Positions 1 through 5,190 of a stretch of DNA of 5,190 nucleotides are shown piece after piece (position 1 is the stretch's first letter; each line of letters starts with the position of its first letter). The notes under the pieces are model-generated. The model worked only from the letters and a program-made list of their open reading frames with translations, ran no database searches and had not been told where the DNA came from. The DNA comes from Terriglobia bacterium. Its GTDB lineage: Bacteria > Acidobacteriota > Terriglobia > UBA7540. Where the stretch lies: NCBI GenBank assembly GCA_030042795.1, contig JASHYZ010000479.1, positions 1-5,190 of the forward strand, written 5' to 3'. The position numbers were made by a program, and so were the translations under genes.

Positions 1-293
1 CGGGCAACGCGCGCGAGGCGTTCGGCATTCTGCGCGAACGGGTCGCTTCGATTCATCTTCACGACAATCGCGGTGAGAAGGACGATCACTTGCTGCCCTT
101 CGAAGGCGGCCCTGACGGAATTGACTGGCCCGATTTGATGCAGGATCTTTCAGCGGTAAAAGCTAGCAGCGGCGAGAGCCCCTGCGCGTTTCTTGAGTTG
201 CTGGATCATGGGCCCGATCCGGCGCGCCTGAAGCGGGCGATGGATGCCGTGCGGAGACTTGAAGAGCTGGAAAAACGGGCCGTTGGCGAGTAG
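1..293 (+). CDS. Sugar phosphate isomerase/epimerase, TIM barrel (3' end only)
   Basis: This is the C-terminal end of a gene that begins before the window; the first full codon is at base 3. About 96 residues are visible. They contain a HLHDNRGEKDDHLLPFEGG segment followed by a GIDW motif. That pattern is typical of the last strands of the xylose isomerase-like TIM barrel (AP endonuclease family 2 fold), in which a HxHD motif and a G-x-IDW motif sit near the metal and sugar site. Family members interconvert or epimerise sugar phosphates or related polyols in the cytoplasm; the exact substrate cannot be read from this fragment. The tail is a charged helix rich in Arg, Glu and Leu. The TAG stop (291-293) lies inside the first units of the downstream heptad element, so the element has supplied the end of the gene. 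The next gene on this strand, asnS, is 187 bp away across that element, so a shared operon is not evident. Confidence 0.8.
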   Translation, partial: GNAREAFGILRERVASIHLHDNRGEKDDHLLPFEGGPDGIDWPDLMQDLSAVKASSGESPCAFLELLDHGPDPARLKRAMDAVRRLEELEKRAVGE

Positions 294-369
294 CGAATAG
301 CAAGCAGGGAGTCGGGAACCGGGGATCGGGAGTCGGGAGTCAGGAGTCGGGAATCGGGAATAGAGAATA
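286..369 (+). repeat. Degenerate 7-bp tandem repeat, left block (12 units)
   Basis: Read in steps of seven from base 286 the sequence is GCGAGTA, GCGAATA, GCAAGCA, GGGAGTC, GGGAACC, GGGGATC, GGGAGTC, GGGAGTC, AGGAGTC, GGGAATC, GGGAATA, GAGAATA. All twelve units keep phase with no indel, with consensus near GGGARTM. Runs of GGG every seven bases on the plus strand fit a G-quadruplex-type spacing (G3N4). The first unit overlaps the stop codon of the isomerase gene. The function is unknown; it resembles dispersed heptad repeats that I recall from intergenic regions of Acidobacteria and some Xanthomonadales. That comparison is from memory. Confidence 0.8.
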
Positions 370-408
370 GGCCGACGGAGCAGGAGCCTGTAAGACAAGC
401 GAGCAAGT

Positions 409-450
409 TATTCCCTACGCGCTACTCGCTATTCCCTATTCCCTATTCGC
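409..450 (-). repeat. Degenerate 7-bp tandem repeat, right block (6 units, inverted)
   Basis: Read on the minus strand from base 450 the units are GCGAATA, GGGAATA, GGGAATA, GCGAGTA, GCGCGTA, GGGAATA. This is the same heptad family as the block at 286-369 but in opposite orientation, with a 39-bp non-heptad spacer (370-408) between the blocks. GCGAGTAGCG at 286-295 has an exact inverted copy at 420-429. The two blocks can therefore pair as a long imperfect hairpin or cruciform. The block ends 30 bp before the asnS start codon, so it lies in the likely asnS leader or promoter region. Confidence 0.75.
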
Positions 451-470
451 TTTTGACTCGTCGCTGCTTT

Positions 471-475
471 GAGGA
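471..475 (+). promoter_or_regulatory. Ribosome binding site of asnS
   Basis: GAGGA lies five bases before the ATG at 481. This spacing supports 481 as the start over the in-frame TTG at 469, which lies upstream of this site and would place the GAGGA inside the coding region. Confidence 0.7.
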
Positions 476-480
476 AAATC

Positions 481-1788
481 ATGGAGCTACCTGTAGTCGA
501 AATCCGCAACATCGCAGCGCACGCCGGCCACGACGTGGTTATCCAAGGCTGGCTGTACAACCTGCGCGAGAGCGGGAAGCTGCTGTTCCCGCAATTCCGC
601 GACGGTAGTGGAGTGATCCAAGGCGTGGTGGTGAAATCTGCCGTGCCGCCGGAAGTGTTTGAAAGCGTTAAAGGCCTCACGCAGGAGTCATCGGTGCGAG
701 TTACAGGTAAGGCCCGTGCCGATCAGCGCGCTCCCAGCGGCTTTGAACTGGACGTGTCCGGCGTTGAGGTGCTCCAGCGGGTGCCGCCCGAACATCCTTA
801 TCCCATCACGCCCAAAGAGCACGGCGTTGACTTTCTGATGGACCATCGCCACCTCTGGCTGCGCTCGGCGCGGCAGCGCGCCATCCTGGGCGTGCGGCAC
901 GAGATCATCAAGGCCACGCGCGACTTCTTCGACAATCGCGGTTTCACGCTGGTCGACACGCCCATCTTTACGCCGGCCGCCTGCGAGGGCACCACCACGC
1001 TTTTTGAGGTGGGCTACTTCGATGACAAGGCATACCTCACCCAATCCGGCCAGCTTTACAACGAGGCCGCAGCCATGTCCGTGGGCAAGACATATTGCTT
1101 CGGGCCCACGTTTCGCGCCGAAAAATCAAAGACGCGCCGCCACCTTACCGAGTTCTGGATGGTGGAGCCCGAAGTCGCCTTCGCACACCTGGAAGACGTG
1201 TGCGTTCTGGCGGAGGAATTGATCGCCTACATCATCCAGTGCGTGCTGGAAAAACGGCGGAGCGAGCTCAAAGTGCTGGAGCGAGATGTAAGCAAGCTCG
1301 AAGCCGTCAAGCTTCCTTTCCCCCGGCTGACTTACGACGAAGCGGTGAATATCCTCAACGAAAAGGGCAGCGCCATCAATTGGGGCGGCGACTTCGGCGG
1401 CACAGACGAGACCATCCTAAGCGAACAGTTTGATCGGCCGGTGATCGTCACCCGTTATCCGGCGGCCGTCAAGGCATTTTATATGGCCACTGATCCGGCG
1501 CGGCCGGAAGTCGCGCTCTGCGTGGATGTGCTTGCGCCGGAGGGTTACGGTGAAATCGTAGGAGGCGGCGAGCGCCTGGCCGACTATGAAGAGCTGTTGA
1601 AACGAATTGACCAAAACAAACTTCCGCGAGAAGCCTTCGAGTGGTATCTTGACCTGCGCCGCTACGGCAACGTGCCGCACGCCGGCTTCGGTATGGGCAT
1701 CGAACGCGCTGTCGCCTGGATCTGCGGCCTCGAACACGTGCGCGAGACAATACCGTTCCCGCGGATGCTGTATCGGTTGACGCCGTAA
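481..1788 (+). CDS. asnS: Asparaginyl-tRNA synthetase (AsnRS)
   Basis: Class IIb aminoacyl-tRNA synthetase that activates asparagine with ATP and charges tRNA-Asn in the cytoplasm. The product is 435 residues, close to the compact Thermus-type enzyme and shorter than the roughly 466-residue E. coli form. An N-terminal OB-fold anticodon-binding domain covers about residues 18-105 ([14 protein letters not shown], then a FRDGSG turn). The catalytic domain follows. Motif 1 is around 154-165, with RGFTLVDTP ending at Pro161, followed by [10 protein letters not shown]. Motif 2 starts FRAE at 211-214 and continues to EFWMVEPE at 224-231. EIVGGGERL lies at 358-366. Motif 3 is GFGMGIER at 402-409. All class II signatures are intact and there is no frameshift. 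AsnRS, AspRS and LysRS share this fold; the CEGTTTLF and [12 protein letters not shown] sequences favour AsnRS. The start at 481 is chosen because GAGGA lies five bases upstream. The gene stands alone here: the upstream gene is separated by the heptad element and the downstream genes run convergently. Confidence 0.95.
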   Translation: MELPVVEIRNIAAHAGHDVVIQGWLYNLRESGKLLFPQFRDGSGVIQGVVVKSAVPPEVFESVKGLTQESSVRVTGKARADQRAPSGFELDVSGVEVLQRVPPEHPYPITPKEHGVDFLMDHRHLWLRSARQRAILGVRHEIIKATRDFFDNRGFTLVDTPIFTPAACEGTTTLFEVGYFDDKAYLTQSGQLYNEAAAMSVGKTYCFGPTFRAEKSKTRRHLTEFWMVEPEVAFAHLEDVCVLAEELIAYIIQCVLEKRRSELKVLERDVSKLEAVKLPFPRLTYDEAVNILNEKGSAINWGGDFGGTDETILSEQFDRPVIVTRYPAAVKAFYMATDPARPEVALCVDVLAPEGYGEIVGGGERLADYEELLKRIDQNKLPREAFEWYLDLRRYGNVPHAGFGMGIERAVAWICGLEHVRETIPFPRMLYRLTP

Positions 1789-1887
1789 CCATCAGAGCGC
1801 GAGCGGAACGAGCCCCAGGGGCTATGCTTTGGCTGGGAATCGCGCCTGACTCCTTCCGCCATTTGGTCAGAAGAGCCAATCAGCAAA

Positions 1888-1914
1888 TCGAGAGGGTGAG
1901 TTCTCTCCTCTCGA
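1888..1914. other. Hairpin in the convergent intergenic region
   Basis: TCGAGAGG at 1888-1895 and CCTCTCGA at 1907-1914 are perfect inverted arms of 8 bp around an 11-base loop. No T-tract follows on either strand, so a classical intrinsic terminator is not supported. It may be a transcript 3' end structure or have no function. Confidence 0.4.
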
Positions 1915-1952
1915 ACGGGGCTTCCGCTCCCGGCAAAAATAATCTTGAACTT

Positions 1953-1989
1953 CACCTCCCAGGTGTCCCAGGAATTCTGGGCTCTTTTT
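1953..1989 (+). terminator. Possible intrinsic terminator downstream of asnS
   Basis: Two small hairpins lie back to back. CACCT-CCC-AGGTG (1953-1965) has a 5-bp stem. CCCAG-GAATT-CTGGG (1967-1981) also has a 5-bp stem and is followed at once by CTCTTTTT (1982-1989). A stem followed by a T-tract on the plus strand is the layout of a Rho-independent terminator and would end asnS transcription before it runs into the convergent cassette. The stems are short, and the site is about 180 bp after the asnS stop, so this is tentative. Confidence 0.4.
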
Positions 1990-2004
1990 GATGGCCTGCC
2001 CCCA

Positions 2005-2021
2005 GATGTCAGGACGACATC
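2005..2021. other. Small hairpin beyond the darG stop
   Basis: GATGTC (2005-2010) and GACATC (2016-2021) form a perfect 6-bp stem around a 5-base loop. It lies 25 bp beyond the end of darG on the minus strand, where a terminator would be expected, but no T-tract follows in that direction. Apart from this and the other hairpins, no gene is seen in 1789-2045. Confidence 0.3.
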
Positions 2022-2045
2022 AGTGTCCGGCTCGCATCGCTCCGC

Positions 2046-3146
2046 TTAGCGCCAGCCGGCCGGAGAAAAGTGTATCAAGTCGTTAGACCCTGAAGCCAAC
2101 TGGGTCAGAGCCAATTCGATCAGGCGGTCGTTGAAAAGGCGGAGTTTGCGTTCCGCAGCGCCTTTTCCCGCAGGCCATTTGCTCAAGCCTTCACGAATAC
2201 CCGCGAGAGTCGGCTCGCATTGCCGGGCGATCAGCCAGTCGACAGTCGCAAGAAGCTCCATGCCTAGCGGCGACTCGAATCCATCGATCCGCTTGGCCGT
2301 CAGATCCAGAACCTTTCTCAGCATACTCGCCGAGTCCTGTTTTAAATAGAGATCTACATATTGCCGTCGCTCCTCGTTGAAACTAATCGTGTCGGACGGG
2401 CCAGCATCGCTTAGCCTCTTGTCGCAGTGGAGATACGTGCCGTCGAGGTTGTTGAGCAGGTGTCTCAGGCGGTCGGAGTAGGGCCCGTACTTGTCAGCTT
2501 TGAATTCAAGTCTTAAAGGGTCATTGATCCCCAGGGCTTGAATGGTTCTCTCGAGAAACCAACCCAGCTTCTGGACTTCAAGGTAAGTGCATTCGATACC
2601 AAGCACCCAATAGCGCCGTATCATCTCTGCCACTAGCGTGCGCGCAGGAGTAAGCTCTTGCACGCCAGTCCGCTTGGCGACGTTCTGATACTTCTCCGTG
2701 GGTTCGTAGACGATGACCTCCACATCCTCCAAGTCCCCGAAGACGTGCTCCACTAGCCGACGAACATCACGCCAATTCAGGCCGCCATTTCCCGTGCCGA
2801 GTGGAGGTAGTGCAATGGAACGGATCCGCTTTGTTTGAATCACATGCCTTAAGTCAGCGAGACCTTCCGAAATCCACTCTAACTTCGAGGGCTGCCTCCA
2901 GTGCTTTTTCGTTGGGAAATTGATGATCCACTTTGGTCCGCTAAGCGCATGCGTCTCGGTTACGAACATATGACCAATTCTCACCTCGCGACGCTTGCAG
3001 GCGTGCTCGTAATCAACGAAGTTGTCAGGGAACGCTTCCTTGAACATTAGAGCGATGCCCTTGCCCATCACCCCCACCGTATTGACGGTATTCACAAGCG
3101 CTTCGACGGGAGCTTCAAGAAGATTGCCTCGGACAAATCGCATCAT
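2046..3146 (-). CDS. darG: DarG, macrodomain DNA ADP-ribosylglycohydrolase antitoxin
   Basis: Antitoxin of the DarTG system. In this family the N-terminal macrodomain removes ADP-ribose from thymidine in single-stranded DNA, and the C-terminal domain binds and blocks DarT. The product is 366 residues, the usual size. The macrodomain covers about residues 1-155, with a FVRGNLLE start, the ADP-ribose-binding NTVNTVGVMGKGIAL loop (18-32), INFPTKKHWRQPSK (73-86) and PPLGTGNGGLNW. The Lys pair at 79-80 sits where the catalytic lysine of TARG1/DarG-type macrodomains is expected. The C-terminal part carries YLEVQKLGWFLER and YGPYSDRLRHLLNNLDGTYL, both typical of DarG. The start at 3146 (a Met-Met pair at 3146 and 3143) is chosen because homologues begin at the macrodomain. 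An in-frame ATG at 3248 would add 34 residues that overlap darT and look unlike protein. The start lies two bases after the darT stop with no clear Shine-Dalgarno site, which suggests translational coupling. The frame is intact. Confidence 0.92.
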   Translation of the reverse strand: MMRFVRGNLLEAPVEALVNTVNTVGVMGKGIALMFKEAFPDNFVDYEHACKRREVRIGHMFVTETHALSGPKWIINFPTKKHWRQPSKLEWISEGLADLRHVIQTKRIRSIALPPLGTGNGGLNWRDVRRLVEHVFGDLEDVEVIVYEPTEKYQNVAKRTGVQELTPARTLVAEMIRRYWVLGIECTYLEVQKLGWFLERTIQALGINDPLRLEFKADKYGPYSDRLRHLLNNLDGTYLHCDKRLSDAGPSDTISFNEERRQYVDLYLKQDSASMLRKVLDLTAKRIDGFESPLGMELLATVDWLIARQCEPTLAGIREGLSKWPAGKGAAERKLRLFNDRLIELALTQLASGSNDLIHFSPAGWR

Positions 3147-3148
3147 AG

Positions 3149-3785
3149 TCAAAAGTACCAGCTTGTTTGGACCGTTGTCTTGAGATTGAGGCTGCGTTGA
3201 TCCAACTCGTCCTTTATCCAAGCACTGACCGCCTCCGCGTAGCAGCATATGCCTGTTAGGGCCTCAATGGGAACACACTTCCAGACGAGCGCCTCGGCCT
3301 GATACCGCTCCATTTTTCCCGGGTCTTCTGGATCATTTCTGAAATCGCGCCGATTCAATAGCGGCCAATCAATTTGGTCCAAGCAATCCAGATCTGAAAA
3401 GTAGTTGGCCATCTGAACGTATGCATGTCTGTCCGTAAAAACGAACGGGATGCCCAACTCCGATATCCTAAGCAGAGAGGAGACCACGATGACAATCTCT
3501 TCGTTCGAAACGCGCTGAATGCCGCCATAACCTGTCTTAATGTTGTACATCATGATCGAAAACGGCGTGAAGTAGATAAGGGATATAATCACTCAACATG
3601 CCGTCGGGCTCAATGGGAACCAAGCGACGAGAACGTTTATGGATTAGATCAGGGTTCCCAATATTTCGGTAATTGGGATCGAACAGCGCACCGTTGCGAG
3701 CGTGCAGCCCATTGTCGAGAATCCACAGAAGATTGTCCCTGTGAATTATTCGGAAAATAAGCGCCTTCGATGAACTCAGGCTCAT
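3149..3785 (-). pseudogene. darT: DarT, DNA ADP-ribosyltransferase toxin, broken by a 1-base insertion
   Basis: Toxin partner of DarG. The family (DUF4433) uses NAD+ to ADP-ribosylate thymidine in single-stranded DNA, which blocks replication. Reading starts at the ATG at 3785 (KALIFRIIHRDNLLWILDNGLH, residues 7-28) and runs through DPNYRNIGNPDLIHKRSRR to DYIPY (66-70). It then leaves frame and stops after 82 residues. The correct continuation, YFTPFSIMMYNIKTGYGGIQR, appears one frame over and runs to the stop at 3149. Dropping one base (near 3575) gives a 211-residue protein with DYIPYYFTPFS joined as in the family, which is its normal length. Arg51 and the Glu of YQAEALVW (about 164 in the restored protein, codon near 3293-3295) fit the family's conserved Arg and catalytic Glu; the Glu lies past the break. 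The shift point has no recognised slippery site. A GTG at 3590-3592 could reinitiate the second part, but that product would lack Arg51. GGAGG lies 18 bases before the ATG, farther than usual. A sequencing error is the main alternative. Confidence 0.88.
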
Positions 3786-3903
3786 CCCGCTGTTGATGTC
3801 TTTCCTCCGTCATCTGAGCTACAGGAGTCACAAATGCTCTACCGACGCACGCGGCGTGGGGCGAAACCGCTGCAAGGGCGATCTCGGCGCGGAATAACCA
3901 CCA

Positions 3904-5171
3904 TCACTTGGGCAGCTTGATTTCTACCCCTGGCAAGTACGTGTTTACGGGGTTATCGTCACCCTTATAGTCTGCCGACAAAACGTGCCGGAGGTGCTGC
4001 TTCAGTTCCTTCCTTGCTGACTCAACGGAATCCATGACGGAATAAACGTCACTCATGTCCATCTTAATGGTTCGACCTTGCGAGACATCAAAAGGGATCT
4101 TGTCGCCTTTTCTGATGATCTGGACGGTCGGAAGCTTGCACATGTGACGTACGCCCAATTCGTAGAAAGCATTGGGGTTGTTGATGAGAGGTCAGCCACG
4201 CAAACACGGGCTTTCGCGAGGCACTCAAAAATCTGCTGGGTAATTATTCCTGCGCGATCTATTTGATCCGCTCGTCGAGGCACGAATCCCAGTTCTGTAA
4301 CGACAGGTTCGATGACATTCTTTAACACCATATTCGCATGACGACGCTGCTCGCTTTCGTCGTCGCCAACAGGGGTGATGATAAAGCACAAGCGATCAAA
4401 TTCTGTTGTGGGACTGAGCAAGGCCGATACGTCCGCGGTTTTGGCTTCTGCGGTGCTTTCTTCCGTCGTACCGGCGGTAACAGAAGGTTGTGGAATTCCT
4501 GTCGATTTCGGGTCGAGCCTAACGAGCATCGAGCCGTCTTGTTGCTGCTGCAAAACACCGGCCCAAATGCCATTTTCCCGAATCAAGGCTTTTGCCTCCT
4601 CGATTCGCTCTCGAGGCACGCCATACTTTCGCTCAAGAATGTTTCCCAAATGTTCTTCAGCTGGGAAGGGGCTCCCATTGTAATCTGTGAAAAATCTGCT
4701 CAGCACGACCGGAGTCAACACCGCTTGGACTATTGCTTCGCGGTCCTCATTCGGCGAGGTCGGTGCGAGTATTTTCCGCCCGATTTCCGACAAAGAGTAT
4801 TTGTCGTCCTCCCTTTGGACCAAATTATATGCCTGAGCAGCCCATAGGTAGTACTTGTTTTGAGCTGACGGGCCGATTTTCATTGCGCTAGCAATATCCT
4901 CCCAAGTAGCCGGGCCGCCCGCTAACGTGTCCCGTAGAGCTCTCGCGACGCGGAGAGCCTGTTCTAACGATCGCCGGGGGAGTTGGTCGGCTGAGACTTT
5001 GACCCGAGGTGCTTCCTTTGCTCGGCGTGTCCGCTTCCTCGCTTTGCGCTTTTTGGGTGTACCCACAGGAAGGTTCTCGCGTTCGCCGTTTTCCTCTCCA
5101 AAACGCATTCGCTTGGTTGGACCTTTCGGATTTTGCAGTTCCGCTCTAACCCCCTCCGCTACTCCAGGCAT
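3904..5171 (-). pseudogene. Winged-helix-like protein with TIR-like/deoxyribosyltransferase-like domain, broken by a 1-base deletion
   Basis: Restored, this is a 422-residue protein. Residues 37-58 form a very basic segment (KKRKARKRTRR), possibly for nucleic acid contact. Residues 66-205 look like a winged-helix-type region (SLEQALRVARAL, TWEDIASAMKI, YSLSEIGRKIL, RKYGVP, ENGIWAGVL). A Ser/Thr/Ala/Glu-rich linker follows at about 220-257. The C-terminal domain begins CFIITPVGDDESE (262-274) and continues RADQIDRAGIITQQI (300-314) and ADLS (326-329). This resembles the nucleotide-binding fold shared by TIR-like NADase domains and nucleoside 2-deoxyribosyltransferases. The frame breaks right after ADLS. 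The next frame supplies NNPNAFYELGVRH, PTVQIIRKGDKIPFDVSQGRTI and the true stop at 3904. The missing base lies at 4174-4187, next to a GGGG run on the plus strand. The FYELG Glu (338 restored) is the likely active-site residue, so the unshifted product (372 residues, ending at 4053) would lack it. The start at 5171 has a strong ribosome site. darT starts 118 bp further on, same strand. The enzymatic activity is inferred. Confidence 0.75.
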
Positions 5172-5174
5172 GTT

Positions 5175-5183
5175 CCTCCTCCC
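5175..5183 (-). promoter_or_regulatory. Ribosome binding site of the TIR-like gene
   Basis: On the minus strand GGGAGGAGG is followed by AAC and then the ATG at 5171. This is a near-perfect Shine-Dalgarno sequence and fixes the start of the gene. Only 19 bases of upstream sequence are in the window, so the promoter cannot be seen. Confidence 0.75.
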
Positions 5184-5190
5184 GTACGCA

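Noticed and set aside
150..406. Minus-strand open frames rich in PDSRLPIPGSR-like repeats
   Set aside because: They are translations of the heptad tract and of the isomerase gene in the wrong frame.
286..450. CRISPR array
   Set aside because: Units are 7 bp, contiguous and degenerate; there are no 25-35 bp repeats with unique spacers and no cas genes.
453..458. TTGACT resembling a -35 box before asnS
   Set aside because: A -10 box at normal spacing would fall around 476-481, on the ribosome site and start codon, so it cannot drive this gene.
469..480. In-frame TTG start giving AsnRS four more residues (MRKIM...)
   Set aside because: It lies upstream of the GAGGA ribosome site, which is five bases before the ATG at 481.
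429..1955. Several open frames of 66-136 codons overlapping asnS in other frames and on the other strand
   Set aside because: asnS has complete class II motifs over the whole stretch, so these are shadows of it.
3147..3248. Longer DarG start at 3248
   Set aside because: The extra 34 residues overlap the end of darT in another frame, are low in hydrophobic structure and lie before the conserved macrodomain start; no good ribosome site precedes it.
3804..3830. tRNA D-arm-like stretch (minus strand, GTAGCTCAG) upstream of darT
   Set aside because: Only the D-arm-like bases match; there is no acceptor, anticodon or T-arm around it. The region 3786-3903 otherwise shows no gene and no convincing promoter.
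4338..4847. Plus-strand open frame of 169 codons antisense to the TIR-like gene
   Set aside because: It mirrors a conserved coding region on the other strand, starts without a ribosome site and shows no recognisable domain.

Overview
The window looks like a piece of a moderately GC-rich bacterial chromosome (about 58% GC in a housekeeping stretch, about 50-55% in samples of the right-hand part, counted by eye on single 60-base lines). The short, Thermus-like asparaginyl-tRNA synthetase and the degenerate GGGAATC/GGGAGTC heptad tract suggest Acidobacteriota or a similar soil lineage. This is an inference with modest confidence.

Left part, plus strand (1-1788): the 3' end of a TIM-barrel sugar phosphate isomerase/epimerase, an intergenic element built from 7-bp units in two inverted blocks (286-369 and 409-450), then a complete asnS gene (481-1788) with a good ribosome binding site. 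A gene-free stretch of about 257 bp (1789-2045) holds several small hairpins, one followed by a T-tract that could end asnS transcription.

Right part, minus strand (5171 down to 2046): a defence or toxin-antitoxin cassette that converges on asnS. In transcription order it holds (i) a 422-residue-equivalent gene with a basic N-terminal segment, a winged-helix-like region and a C-terminal TIR-like/nucleoside-deoxyribosyltransferase-like domain; (ii) darT, the NAD+-dependent DNA ADP-ribosyltransferase toxin; (iii) darG, the macrodomain antitoxin that removes the DNA ADP-ribose mark. The darG start lies 2 bp after the darT stop, so those two are translationally linked.

The striking point is that the first two genes are each broken by a single-base indel, while darG is intact. 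darT has one surplus base near 3575, and the TIR-like gene lacks one base at 4174-4187, immediately before its FYELG active-site-like motif. Each reading frame is otherwise clean on both sides of the indel. Either this is a decaying cassette that keeps its antidote after losing its toxin, or the assembly carries indel errors here. Raw reads would decide. If both frames are restored, the cassette is a candidate three-gene module pairing a TIR-like effector candidate with DarTG.
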